DNA of 60,917 nt from Cyanophora paradoxa (Eukaryota > Glaucocystophyceae > Cyanophorales > Cyanophoraceae), in assembly GCA_004431415.1 (NCBI GenBank), contig QPMI01000512.1:1-60917 (forward strand), read 5' to 3'. Below, in pieces: positions 45,923 to 54,643 of the stretch. The notes beneath the pieces were generated by a model. That model saw only the letters and a list, made by a program, of their open reading frames with translations. It ran no database searches and had not been told where the DNA came from. The stretch's first letter is position 1. Every line of letters starts with the position of its first letter. The position numbers and the translations under genes were made by a program.

Positions 45923-46725
45923 ATGGACCCCTCGGCGATGCTGGGCTTCGACGCGCTGGCCGTGGACGGGCCGAACCCGGTGGGGATCCCGCAGCCTCGG
46001 AAGAAGGGCCGCCCCGCGAAGGAAGGCAAGGAAAAGGGCGAGAAGGCGCCGAAGGCCGACAAGACGTCGCTACCGGGCGACGGGCCCACGGTGCCGCCGA
46101 CGGCGCCGAGCAAGGGCGCGAGCTTCAGCGTGCAGGAGCACATCGAAATGACGAAGAAGAAGGAGCAGAGCGTGAAAAAGGCGCTGGGGATCGACCTGCA
46201 GGAGAGGCCGCGCGACGAGGCGCAGGTGGACGTGGACGAGAAGAAGCAGGTTCTGCGGCAGATCGCGCAGTACAGGCGCTCGTTCGGGGCGAGCTGACGT
46301 CCACGAAGAAGCTGAGCCTCGCCACGCCGCTGGACGAGCTGAAGGAAGAGTACGAGGAAATTCAGCGCGAGCTGAGCACGCGGGGTTCGCTGGAGGCGGC
46401 GCGCCTCTTTCTGATCGCGGGCATGCACTCGCTGGAGCACCTTAACAAAGCGTACGATCCGATCGGCCTGAAGTTAGACGGGCTCGGGCAGGCGACGCTC
46501 TCTTCCATGGACCAGGTGCAGCCGATCTTAGAGGAGCTGGTGATTAAGTACTCGCGCTACGTGACCCTGGGGCCCGAGGCGCGCCTGGGGATGGCCCTGG
46601 TGCAGACGGTGCTGGCGGTGCACGCGGCCAACGCGAACCCGGAGATGATGAAGGAGGTGACGGAGGCGGCGGCCTCGACGGCGGCGGAGCCCAGGGCGGT
46701 GGGCGGCAAGTTCAACGGCCTCTGA
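45923..46725 (+). CDS. DUF5767-like protein, one frameshift
   Basis: The first frame ends at 46297; the natural continuation starts near 46280 (AELTSTKKLSLATPLDEL) and runs to 46725. The C-terminal domain has LIAGMHSLEHLNKAYDPI then LKLDGLGQ and EELVIKYSRY, which closely follows DUF5767 domains of NCLDV proteins (fixed Asn, Pro, LKLDG and PE...L positions). The N-terminal half is Lys/Pro-rich. About 267 codons. The indel lies in a GGGG/GAG context. Function of the family is unknown. Confidence 0.65.
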
Positions 46726-46766
46726 TTGTAAACGCTTGTAATCAATTGCACCAGAGAATTTACAAT

Positions 46767-47561
46767 TTATTCGTCTAAACTACTGCATGGGGTGGTGTAC
46801 ATAGACTCGGGGTTTAGGTAGGGCTCGAAATCGGCCTCGTTGTCGTAGGGCTTGAAGGCCAGCTCGGGCGTGCGGCCGGCGAAGCGAAAGGCGCCGACCT
46901 TGCACTGCTGCACGGCGAGGAAGGACCACTTGAGGCCGAACTTGCCCTCGGGGATGGCGTAGGCGGTGTCGATTTTAACGAGGGCCGCCACCAGGTCTCC
47001 GGTGCCGATGGTGGCGCGCTCGGTGATGAGGTAGTTGGACATGTCGACGACTGGGATCGTCTTGCGCTTGCCCGCCATCGTCTGCGTGCGGATGCGCATG
47101 TTGAGGTACTTGTAGAAGGCCTGGCCCGACTCCTTGTCGACCTTGATGCGCACGCTGGGCGTCTGCAGCACCGAGATCTGATCCTTGGAGAGGGCGCGCC
47201 CGGGCGAGACCTTGAGCTTGGCCTGGTTCTGCTGCACGAACTCGCAGAATTTCGCGTCCAGGGCCTCCAGCAGCTTGAGGAACTCGTCCGCGGCTGGGTT
47301 CGTCTGGCCGTCGACGGCGCTGAGATCGGTGAGGTCCAGCGTGTAAAATCCGCCGTTTTCTTCCATGACGAAGGCCTTCTTCTCGTCGCTCCACGCCTTG
47401 CCTTGCTCGGTGTTGATGCACGGGTTGATCGTGACCATGGGCGGCGCGTACATCATGAGGCCCTGCAGGCCGTCGTACTTGGCCTTGATGCGGCCGTTGG
47501 CATCGATTTCGAAGGCGAGCTTGGCGGGGTCGATCTCGGTGGCGTTGCGGACGGTGGCCAT
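46767..47561 (-). CDS. Possible single-stranded DNA-binding protein (264 aa)
   Basis: Intact. It opens DPAKLAFEIDANGRIKAKYD and has PPMVTINPCI and a strand-rich C-terminal half (FGLKWSFLAVQQCKVGAFRF), ending in an acidic tail with CSSLDE. The layout, a short strand core then an acidic end, resembles the DUF5871-type ssDNA-binding proteins of large DNA viruses. This is a loose resemblance. The leader AAATATTTTCTAGCGCTAGG is strong. If right, it would coat DNA during rolling-circle replication. Confidence 0.4.
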   Translation of the reverse strand: MATVRNATEIDPAKLAFEIDANGRIKAKYDGLQGLMMYAPPMVTINPCINTEQGKAWSDEKKAFVMEENGGFYTLDLTDLSAVDGQTNPAADEFLKLLEALDAKFCEFVQQNQAKLKVSPGRALSKDQISVLQTPSVRIKVDKESGQAFYKYLNMRIRTQTMAGKRKTIPVVDMSNYLITERATIGTGDLVAALVKIDTAYAIPEGKFGLKWSFLAVQQCKVGAFRFAGRTPELAFKPYDNEADFEPYLNPESMYTTPCSSLDE

Positions 47562-47625
47562 GTTGTCTGAGCTTAGTGTGCGATCAGCCTAGCGCTAGAA
47601 AATATTTAAGGCCGCCCACCTGACT

Positions 47626-47964
47626 TCAGGCTGACCTCGGGTGAGCGCTCAGGTGATTCAGGTAAAACACGTGTTCAATTCGTCTCACTGGGGAGGGGAG
47701 AGCCTCAATCACGGCTACGCGAATATTCGAGAGTCTAAATCTGGCGCTGGGGCTGGCGACGGCGTACAGGGTGATCTCGTTCTTGGCGGGATTGAGCATG
47801 ATGTGCTGGAAGCAGTCGCCCTTGCGGCACTCCAGCGAGATGTTGCGCAGCAGCCTGCAGTAGTTGAAGCAGATCTCGCCGTTCTCGTCGAGATCCTCGT
47901 CCATGGCCTCGTACTCGAAGATGCCGAAGGTCAGGCAGCAGGTCTCGTACTTGGGGGCGCACAT
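47626..47964 (-). CDS. Small Cys-rich protein (112 aa)
   Basis: MCAPKYETCCLTFG, then CFNYCRLL and CRKGDC, an unusual density of Cys in the first half; the rest is strand-rich. It is the first gene left of the central repeat region. Not recognised. Confidence 0.5.
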   Translation of the reverse strand: MCAPKYETCCLTFGIFEYEAMDEDLDENGEICFNYCRLLRNISLECRKGDCFQHIMLNPAKNEITLYAVASPSARFRLSNIRVAVIEALPSPVRRIEHVFYLNHLSAHPRSA

Positions 47965-48070
47965 TCTTGATTTCTCTTGGCTGTGAAGTGTGAGCGAGGG
48001 CGCGGCGCGGCTGCGGTTTTGAGGCCGTTCAGGTGAGGGTCAGGTGAGCGCTCACCTGAAGAGGGGGGGG

Positions 48071-48142
48071 GAAGTGACGCGGACGCGAATACGTCATAGT
48101 CGAATACGTCATAGTCCAAAACCTGGACTCGGGACTCGGCCC
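48071..48142 (+). repeat. Outer inverted repeat, left copy A
   Basis: 72 bases starting GAAGTGACGCGGACGCG, an exact reverse complement of 49438-49509. Contains two TACGTCATAGTC boxes. Confidence 0.9.
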
Positions 48143-48218
48143 AGGCCCCGCCGGTAAAAAAATAAGCTCGGACTTGGCGCCATTTTCTGAACCCCGGCTA
48201 GCTGCTTAATCCAGTACC

Positions 48219-48620
48219 ATGGAGCCCGCCATCTCCCAGCTAGTCTCCCAGGGCGCCAAGCTCGACAAGGCCCTCAGTATCTACCTTCAGCTGATCGAGC
48301 TGGCCTGGCCGGAGCCAATGATAGCTCAGGCCTGCAAATCGCTCCACGTGGCGTTCGATGCGCCGTTCTCAGGTGACCCGACTCAGATGACATCCTGGAC
48401 CAAGGAGGAGATAAAAGCCGACTTCGAGGCGCTTTTCTCATTTATGAGCAAGAAGTATGCCGAAATCGAAGCAGCTAAAGCCGCAGCCGCAGCCGAAGAC
48501 GAAGGCGCAGAAGGCACCGAAGCCTCAGCCGAAGGCCCTGCCGGCGACGAAGGCACCGAAGTTCAAGGCGCTGGGCCCTCTGCAGAAGGCCAAGGCCAAG
48601 GCCGACCTGCTTCCGCGTAG
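48219..48620 (+). CDS. Hypothetical protein (133 aa), overlaps next frame
   Basis: The N-terminal 90 residues look folded (LDKALSIYLQLIELAWPEP). From about 48460 the frame becomes Ala/Glu/Gly-rich (AAKAAAAAEDEGAEG). Downstream of repeat A, with leader CATTTTCTGAACCCC at about 48182. Its second half overlaps the frame starting at ATG 48457. An indel near 48460 joining the two is the simplest reading; two real overlapping genes are the alternative. Confidence 0.5.
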   Translation: MEPAISQLVSQGAKLDKALSIYLQLIELAWPEPMIAQACKSLHVAFDAPFSGDPTQMTSWTKEEIKADFEALFSFMSKKYAEIEAAKAAAAAEDEGAEGTEASAEGPAGDEGTEVQGAGPSAEGQGQGRPASA

Positions 48621-48885
48621 GCCCAAGGACATAGCCAAGGAGGCCAGCAGCCACAGGCCCGACTGGCCGGCGCCGGCGCCCTACCGCTACCTCAAGCTGG
48701 ACAAGCGCAACGATACCGGCTTCACCAGGAGGAGGTGGCCTGAGCCCCTTCGGTGGCTGAAGCCAAGGGAGATCAAGTCTGGAGGCGGTATCGAGCTAGC
48801 GCTAGCGCTAGGAGGAGGCGGTGCAGACTTAGAGGAGCAGGCGCTGCTAGATACCATCAACTTGGGCAGGGTAGAGCTGAGCTAG
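48457..48885 (+). CDS. Lys/Pro-rich protein overlapping 48219 gene (142 aa)
   Basis: The first half is a repetitive Pro/Lys/Gln tract (KPQPQPKTKAQKAPKPQP) suited to binding DNA; the second half has a folded-looking basic region (YRYLKLDKRNDTGFTRRRW). It ends just before the AGCTAGCT-rich stretch and repeat B. It may be the natural C-terminal half of the 48219 gene. Confidence 0.45.
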   Translation: MPKSKQLKPQPQPKTKAQKAPKPQPKALPATKAPKFKALGPLQKAKAKADLLPRRPKDIAKEASSHRPDWPAPAPYRYLKLDKRNDTGFTRRRWPEPLRWLKPREIKSGGGIELALALGGGGADLEEQALLDTINLGRVELS

Positions 48886-48942
48886 CTAGCTGGTATCGAT
48901 ATCTAGCTAGCCTAGCGCTAGCCCAGTGCTTAATTAATTAAC

Positions 48943-49016
48943 TGAAAGGTTGCGGAGGTTGCGGACGCGTCACAAATACGTCATAGTCGAATACGTCATA
49001 GTCCAAAACCTGGACT
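48943..49016 (+). repeat. Inner inverted repeat, left copy B
   Basis: 74 bases starting TGAAAGGTTGCGGAGG, exact reverse complement of 49297-49370. Shares with A the box region and the CCAAAACCTGGACT string. Confidence 0.9.
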
Positions 49017-49296
49017 CGGGACTCGGCCCGGGCCCTGCCGGTAAAAAAAAGAGACTTGAACAAAAACACCGTACCCCGGTATTTAACTTGAAATCATCAT
49101 GACATCATGTTCAAGTTGCTATGACATTAACTACATTCAAAAGCAATGAATGCAATAGTGTAGTCAAGCGATCGCGAAAGGATAGCGATAGGATCGGGAT
49201 AGGATAGGTGACACGATAACGATAAGATAAGCTTGCAGATAACAGGGGTACAGTATTATTATTTGAAACTTGGCGAGAGTCTGGGCCCAGGTCCCA

Positions 49297-49370
49297 AGTC
49301 CAGGTTTTGGACTATGACGTATTCGACTATGACGTATTTGTGACGCGTCCGCAACCTCCGCAACCTTTCA
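49297..49370 (-). repeat. Inner inverted repeat, right copy C
   Basis: Partner of B with no mismatch over 74 bases. Confidence 0.9.
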
Positions 49371-49373
49371 ATT

Positions 49374-49412
49374 GGACATTTGGACATTTGGACATTTGGA
49401 CATTTGGACATA
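49374..49412 (+). repeat. 8-bp tandem repeat (TGGACATT) x5
   Basis: Five head-to-tail units directly after repeat C. Confidence 0.8.
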
Positions 49413-49437
49413 ACATGTACCCCCCTCCCCAGGGCCC

Positions 49438-49509
49438 GGGCCGAGTCCCGAGTCCAGGTTTTGGACTATGACGTATTCGACTATGACGTATTCGCGTCCG
49501 CGTCACTTC
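49438..49509 (-). repeat. Outer inverted repeat, right copy D
   Basis: Partner of A with no mismatch over 72 bases; 63 bases before the start of the gene at 49573. Confidence 0.9.
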
Positions 49510-49572
49510 TCCCCCATCCTACGTTCGCAGCCGCCGGGCACCTCCCACAATTTTCCGAGGTACCCAGCAAGC

Positions 49573-49865
49573 ATGGACTTTACTGACTGCGCAGGTATCA
49601 AGCAGGAGCCCGAGGACCTTCTCTCCGCCGCCGCCGCCGCCTCCGCCCCAAGCAGCGCCGCCGCCGCGGGCCCAAGTCCCTTAGCTCCGAGCCCGAGATC
49701 CTGGCGACGCCGGCCCGCGAGCCAGAGACCGTGGACTTGACCCTGGAGGAGCCCGCGCGCGGCCCGCCGCGCCTTCTGATCCTGGCCGCCGCGGCCGCCG
49801 CGCTCTACTACGCCGCCCGGCGCCTGGGCCCGCAGCTCTCGGGCCTGGCCCGGAACCTTTTCTAA
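49573..49865 (+). CDS. Tail-anchored membrane protein with SUMO-type motifs, one frameshift
   Basis: Starts MDFTDCAGIKQEPEDL after D and the leader CAATTTTCCGAGGTACCC. The start frame drifts after about residue 35; an indel near 49680 restores SSEPEILATPAREPETVDLTLEEP and then a membrane segment (LLILAAAAAALYYAA), ending at TAA 49863-49865. IKQE fits the sumoylation consensus, and VDLTLEE fits a SUMO-interaction motif. About 98 codons. Function unknown. Confidence 0.55.
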
Positions 49866-49875
49866 GTCTTGCCCA

Positions 49876-50216
49876 ATGGAGGCCCTGCTAGATCTCATGG
49901 CCTTTGCGCTGCCGATCTTCTTCCTGGTGGGCCTCAGCCGCATGGAGCGCGAGGCGCGCCAGCCCGAGCGCGTCGAGCGCGGCCTCACCCCGAAGAGCAG
50001 CGCGGCCTCACCGAGTGGGACCTGGCGCTCATGGCCGGCCGCATGCTCAACGGCGATCGGCTCGAGGCGGGCCACCGCCTCAAGCTAGAGGACGGCGGCA
50101 CGGCCGTCTGGACGGGCGAGGCCTGGACGCACGACTCGACGGGCGAGCCGATGAAGCTGCTCGCCTCCGGCAACAAGTACTGGCGCGGCGACTCGATGGA
50201 GTACCGGCGCCCGTGA
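49876..50216 (+). CDS. Small membrane protein with C-terminal domain, one frameshift
   Basis: Starts MEALLDLMAFALPIFFLVG, a signal or anchor segment. The frame shifts near 50000 (GLTPKSS then EEQRGLTEWDLALMAG) and ends YWRGDSMEYRRP at 50216. About 113 codons, 10 bases after the previous stop. The C-terminal domain is strand-rich. Not recognised. Confidence 0.5.
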
Positions 50217-50242
50217 TTTTCTAGCCCTTCTACCAGCAAAGA

Positions 50243-50428
50243 ATGGCTGACCCCTCGCCCGACCCGGCCGCAGGCGTCGAGAGCGCTGGCAGCTCGGACG
50301 AGTACTCGGAGCTCTCGGATCCGGATCCCGACGAGCCCTCCGACGCCTTCGCGACCGAGAACGAGCGCTCCCTCATGCGCATCTACGAGTCCCTGCGCGA
50401 AGCTATCTACTGGAGGACCCGCGCCTAG
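50243..50428 (+). CDS. Small acidic protein (61 aa)
   Basis: MADPSPDPAAGVESAG then SSDEYSELSDPDPDEP, acidic and Ser-rich. Leader ATTTTCTAGCCCTTC lies just upstream. A possible indel near 50405 would add the next 30 codons to its end. Confidence 0.5.
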   Translation: MADPSPDPAAGVESAGSSDEYSELSDPDPDEPSDAFATENERSLMRIYESLREAIYWRTRA

Positions 50429-50436
50429 GGACCCTC

Positions 50437-50526
50437 ATGAACTTCTCCAAGTTTGCCGAGTTCATGTTCGCTATGACCGTGCCCTTTACCCGAGTCGTGC
50501 TCTGGGATAGGAACAGGAACTGGTAG
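50437..50526 (+). CDS. Tiny ORF (29 aa), possibly C-terminus of 50243 gene
   Basis: MNFSKFAEFMFAMTVPFTRV ends at TAG 50524-50526, 17 bases before the convergent gene. Good hydrophobic composition, but too short to trust alone. Confidence 0.25.
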   Translation: MNFSKFAEFMFAMTVPFTRVVLWDRNRNW

Positions 50527-50542
50527 TATTGAGTACAGAGCC

Positions 50543-50946
50543 CTACGAGCTAGAGCTGCTATCGCCCGAGTCCAGGCGCGCCTTCTTGGCCTTGGAGCGG
50601 CGGAGGCGGGAGACGTACTGCAGGCGCAGGTTGCGCACGAGCAGCTCGCCGGCCGTGGTGCCCGGCAGCCCGGGAACCGCGTCCGTGGGCAGCAGCTGGC
50701 CCTCGCGTATCGCCTTGTACGTCTTGCGCTTGTTGAATGCAACCTTCTCCGTATCTTCCGTGCCGTCGTACTCGGACGTGGGAAGGAACTGCGAGGCGGT
50801 CTTGGGGACTTCTAGAACCAGCGCGCGCTTGGCCTTCTTGACGGAGACTGCGTTCGCGCGCTCCAGCTTGACGCCGGGCTCCAGGGGGGTAGCGGCGACT
50901 TCGTTCTCAGCGAAGGAGACACGGGGGGAAGAGCCGCCGCGGGCAT
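50543..50946 (-). CDS. Basic hypothetical protein (~134 aa) hidden by one indel
   Basis: ATG at 50946 follows the leader TATTTTCTAAACGCTAGG. The frame breaks at a run of six C (GGGGGG on the plus strand near 50933). One more base there opens VSFAENEVAATPLEPG through SRLRRSKAKKARLDSG to TAG 50543-50545. The tail is basic then Ser-rich. The frames on either strand over this region (50529-50966, 50425-50742) are shadows. Not recognised. Confidence 0.55.
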
Positions 50947-50962
50947 GGTTCGCTCGCTTTAC

Positions 50963-51289
50963 CTAGCGTTTAGAAAATAGCGCGCGAGCCTCGAGCACCA
51001 GGAGACCCGCCACAACCGCTGCGGCGATGACCACGGCAACCTTGAGCCAGTGCCAGAAGCGCTCGGCCACGTCCGTGAGCGCGCGGCCCGCCTTGCCCGG
51101 TGCGGTGAGTGCGGAGCCCAGCGCGCCCGCCGCAATGTCCGCCCACGCGCCTCCGTCGCCGCGCAGCACGTTCTCGCGGTTCTTCATCTCGACTGTGGCG
51201 CCGATCGCGGCGTTGAGCTCACCGAACTGCAGCCGCGGCGCGCCCTTGGGCCCAAAGGTCTTGGTGAGCAGCGCGTCGAGCCAGCTCAT
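50963..51289 (-). CDS. C-terminally anchored membrane protein (108 aa)
   Basis: Intact. MSWLDALLTKTFGPKG, then a helical soluble part with GGAWADIAAGALGSAL, then a membrane segment (VAVVIAAAVVAGLLVLEA) close to the end. Leader GATTTTCGAAGCGCTAGC upstream. Likely virion membrane protein. Confidence 0.6.
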   Translation of the reverse strand: MSWLDALLTKTFGPKGAPRLQFGELNAAIGATVEMKNRENVLRGDGGAWADIAAGALGSALTAPGKAGRALTDVAERFWHWLKVAVVIAAAVVAGLLVLEARALFSKR

Positions 51290-51318
51290 CTCTACTAGCT
51301 AGCGCTTCGAAAATCTAT

Positions 51319-51803
51319 CTAAATCGCGAAGCCGCGCAGGTACCAGACCATGAGGAGCGAGCCGCCGAGCGCCACGAGCAACGGCAGGTGCCCGTCGACC
51401 GCGCGCCGCGCCTCCCAGGCCCAGATCTCCTGGCGGCTCAGCTCGTTCGCGCCGTCGAAGTAAGCGCTGACGCCGTACTCGCGCGCGGGCGCAGGCTGCG
51501 ACCAGAGGCCGGCGCTCAGGCGCGGCGCCCCTCCCTCTGCTGCTGCGAGGCCAGCGCCGCCGTCGCCGCGTGCGCCGCCTCGCGCTGGCCCGGGGCGATC
51601 GCCACGAGGGGCAGGGGCCCGACGCCGCGGCCCTTGCCCGCAGCCTTAATCGACTTTAGCGCCGGCGGCGCCGGGTCCGCGCCCCTTATCTTAGGCCCCT
51701 CCGCCCGTCGCCCCGCCCCCGCCCTTGGCAGCCTCGCCGATCTTGCTGCAGCGCGAGTCCGATTTGAACACGTACACAACAGCTTCTCTACGGCGTTGGC
51801 ATG
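51319..51803 (-). CDS. Membrane protein, several frameshifts (~160 aa)
   Basis: Leader TTAAATTTTCTTCATC precedes ATG 51803. Smooth protein segments lie in successive frames: VVYVFKSDSRCSKIGEAAKG, then ALKSIKAAGKGRGVGPLPL, then SAYFDGANELSRQEIWAWEA ending in a membrane segment (LPLLVALGGSLLMVWYL) and TAG 51319-51321. At least three indels are needed, so boundaries are approximate. Confidence 0.4.
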
Positions 51804-51897
51804 TTTAGACGTGTACAGACGATGAAGAAAATTTAAATGCAACGGACTCAAAGGACGTCGCAACTTTGAAAAGGGAAAGGGGGGAATGGAACTTTGA

Positions 51898-52096
51898 AAA
51901 GGGAGAGTTAACGCCCGCGGGGCGCATGCCGGCCGTCGCCATCGAGACGGAGCCGGGGGCGTAGAGGGTCTTGGCGGCGTAGCCGAAGCCCACGCCGATG
52001 ACGGCCGAGGCCGTGGGGTGCCGCCGAGGAGCCAGGTGAGGGTCGCGGCGAGGGCTCCTAGCGAGTAATGCGGGGATAGCTGTCAGCGAGGGCCAT
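51898..52096 (-). CDS. Small membrane protein, frameshifted (~65 aa)
   Basis: ATG 52096 follows the leader TATTTTTTCTCAACCCC. Natural-looking segments are MALADSY, then LGALAATLTWLLGGTP and TASAVIGVGFGYAAKTLYAP, in two or three frames, ending near the TTAAC at 51910. A pair of AACTTTGAAAAGGGA repeats follows at about 51862 and 51891. End uncertain. Confidence 0.35.
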
Positions 52097-52142
52097 CGCG
52101 AGACCGATTGGAAGGGGTTGAGAAAAAATACCGCCTCGGGCC

Positions 52143-53680
52143 TCAGTGGTGGAGGTGCCGGAAGCGCGCGTTGTCTCGGCCTCCTCGCGCTCCGCCTGTC
52201 CTCCGCCGCGTCGATCTCCGCCGCGAGGCCTCCAGCGTCGCCCGCCGCGCGTAGGACTGCGGGACGGCCACGCGCCGGTAGGCTGGCGAGGTCTTCGACA
52301 GCCCCGCCGTCTCCGCCTCGAACGCCCGCCAGTCTCCGAGGCCTCCGCACCGGAGATCTGGCGGGCGCGGAATCCCGCCTCCAGCTCGGCGCGGAAGGCG
52401 AGGGTGCGCTGGAGGCGCTGGGCCCGAGGGCCTGGCGCCGCTCCTCCGCCTCGCGCGCCTGGCGCGCCGCCAGCGCCTGCCGCTCGGCCTCCTGCTGGGC
52501 CCCGAAGCCCTGGATCGCGGAGAGGACGCGGGCCGGGGCGCGCGTCGGGGCGGGGACGGGGGCGGGGCTGCGTCGGCGAGGGACGGGCTGGGCGCGCGTG
52601 GAGGGGCGACCGAGCGCTGCCGCGCTCGGGTCTCCTTGGATCAGGAGGGGGGCGAGGGGAGGGGGGTACAGGGAAGCGGGGGTACGCGGGGCCGGACCTG
52701 GCGCGGCAGCATCTCGTCGATGCGCTGCTGGCCGGGGCTGCTGGCGGCGTGCTGTGGCGTGCGAGGGGGGCGGGGGCGGGACGAAGGCGGGGCCGAGTTG
52801 CGGGTGCGCTTGCCCTGCCGCGGTGAGGCCTTGACGGGAAGGGCCGTTCTCCGGGTCCGCCGGCTCGAAGAACTGGATGGCCTGCAGCGCCGGCTGGCTC
52901 TCGCCGAGGGAGAGGGGGCCTTGGGGACGATGCCGCGGATGTAGGTCTGCCAGATGCCGCCGGCCTGTAGGAGAAGAGGCGCACTGGGGCCGAAGGCGGC
53001 GATGGTCTCGTCCAGCCGCCGTTCTCGATGTCGGCGGCGAGGGCGGCGGAGGCGTCCGGGCCCTCGGTGCGCGAGACGTACTCGCAGATGCCCGCCACGC
53101 TCGTCATGCCGCCCTCCGTCTCCGAGCCGACGAGGTAGGTGGTGGGGTCGACGACGCAGTGGGTGATGATGAAGCGGGTGAGGGGGCAGGCGGCCGTCTC
53201 CTGCCAGAAGGCGAGGCGCTTCTCCCGCAGCCACACCGGCTCGAAGGCCTGGATGCAGGAGGCCTGGCGGCCACCTGCGGCGCGGGCGACGTTAGCGCGT
53301 ACGACGTCGGGACGGGCGGGGAAGGTGCGCGGCTTCGAATCCAGCGGCTCCCCGCGAAGCTGCCTGCGGCCCAGTGAGCGTGCTGCGAGCGGGAGGTGGG
53401 AGGGATTGGGCGGGCGGGCCTGCGTCCAGCGCTGAAACGTAGCTCCACTGATGCTATCCGCGATGCGCGTAGCCCGCGACTGGCCGCGGACAAGGGAGGG
53501 CTTAGCTAGGACAAGAACGGGTGTGGGGCGCGGGGCTGGAGGCGCGGGAGGCGAGCCGGAGCCGCCGAATCGATGCGCGGGCTTGAGAACGAGATCTAGA
53601 AGCGTGCGCAAGTCGCCGCGAACGTCGGCTCGAGTTGCGGAAGGCGCGGCGGCCAATCTCGGCACCTGCTCAGAGACCAA
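52143..53680 (-). CDS. Large Pro/Ala-rich protein, frameshifted (~510 aa)
   Basis: The N-terminal frame from 53680 is convincing (CPLTRFIITHCVVDPTTYLV; GICEYVSRTEGPDASAALA). Around 53020 the frame shifts to DETIAAFGPSAPLLLQAGGI, then to SLGESQPALQAIQFFEP near 52900, followed by Pro-rich sequence and helical repeats (QQEAERQALAARQAREAEE). A TGA at 52143-52145 (…RFRHLHH) is the likely end, just before the next gene's leader. Structural role possible; not recognised. Confidence 0.45.
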
Positions 53681-54418
53681 ATGTCAGCGGACGCGGGCGA
53701 ATCGAGCGCGAGGTTGCGGGGCATGTTCTAGGTGCTAAATGCAAGGGATAGAGCGGCAAGAGAGCGAGCTGGCACCTGCGGGATGCGGCGGAGTGCTCCG
53801 GCTCGGGCGCCATCGAGCTTTCGAAGGTCCGCGGCCGGCGCGAGCGACCCTGCGCGTGGCGGCGTGAGTGCGGCGTCGAGAGAGCTTTCCAGCGCCCAAA
53901 ATCTGAGGTCCGGAGCTAGCCGTGGTGCGGAGAAAGAGGTTGCGAAGTGAGGCGCACCTCCGAATCGAAAGGAGCGAGGCGGCGGCTCTCCGGGCTGAGC
54001 GGAATGCAAGCTAGTGCCTCTGGCAAGTGCTGCAAGGAGCGCTGGGCCCGGGCGCTGCGAGATGCGCTGCCCGGGCGCTTTTTTTCGGGTTGGGGTACTG
54101 TGTTTTGAGTCGAAACACGTGGAGCAACCGCGTGAGCCCAAAACTTTCTGAGCTTAGGAGCAAAGGCGGTCGAGCGCTCGGCCGCGCAAGCTAGCTCCGG
54201 CGCGCTCTGCCTTCTCTCTACACGTGTCGCATTCACGTGCGCTCAAAACTTTCTAAGCTTCGGTCAAGCAAGGGGCTAGCGCTTCCGAAGTTCTACGCGC
54301 GCGCCTCCCCGTCCGCCGGGCCGACGGTCTGCGCGTCACATCGTCCGCTGCGCCAAGAAGGAGAGATCAAGACGGTGTCAACCGGGTCTAGTTGAGCGCT
54401 TAAGGTCGGACCAAAGCC
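53681..54418. other. GC-rich stretch without a convincing gene
   Basis: The frame 53728-54141 has poor composition. Two similar strings, CAAAACTTTCTGAGCTTAGG (near 54139) and CAAAACTTTCTAAGCTTCGG (near 54243), resemble leader motifs, but no gene follows them closely. Confidence 0.35.
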
Positions 54419-54468
54419 TGTCCCGACCCTCCCAGATCTTTAAATTAATATCTCAGAAGGTCGAGACA
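54419..54468 (+). repeat. 50-bp hairpin repeat H1
   Basis: TGTCCCGACCCTCCCAGATC, AT-rich centre TTTAAATTAATA, then arm ending GGTCGAGACA. The arms pair imperfectly into a stem. Preceded by GGACCAAAGCC. Confidence 0.8.
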
Positions 54469-54504
54469 GCCGCTGAGCAGTCCGGATCCAGACGGACCAG
54501 AGCC

Positions 54505-54553
54505 TGTCCCGACCCTCCAGATCTTTAAATTAATATCTCAGAAGGTCGAGACA
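54505..54553 (+). repeat. Hairpin repeat H2
   Basis: Direct copy of H1 with one C missing; preceded by GGACCAGAGCC. Confidence 0.8.
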
Positions 54554-54643
54554 GCAGTCCAGACGTCGACTATAGCTAGCCAACAGACGTTGACTAGCCT
54601 AGTAGATCTAGAATTTTCCAAGCCTAGCTATAGAGAGACGACC

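Larger units (their letters stand above)
48071..49509. other. Central nested inverted-repeat region: candidate origin or divergent promoter hub
   Basis: Four copies of a box-bearing repeat are arranged A>, B>, <C, <D. A/D (72 bp) and B/C (74 bp) are perfect inverted pairs. Between B and C lie about 280 bases of lower GC with GATA-rich iteron-like repeats (49175-49240) and a hairpin (AACTTGAA 49085-49092 with TTCAAGTT 49110-49117). Genes face away on both sides. Two genes lie between A and B. Confidence 0.7.

Noticed and set aside
53728-54141. 137-codon minus-strand frame
   Set aside because: Low-quality composition, no leader motif, no recognisable domain; treated as non-coding.
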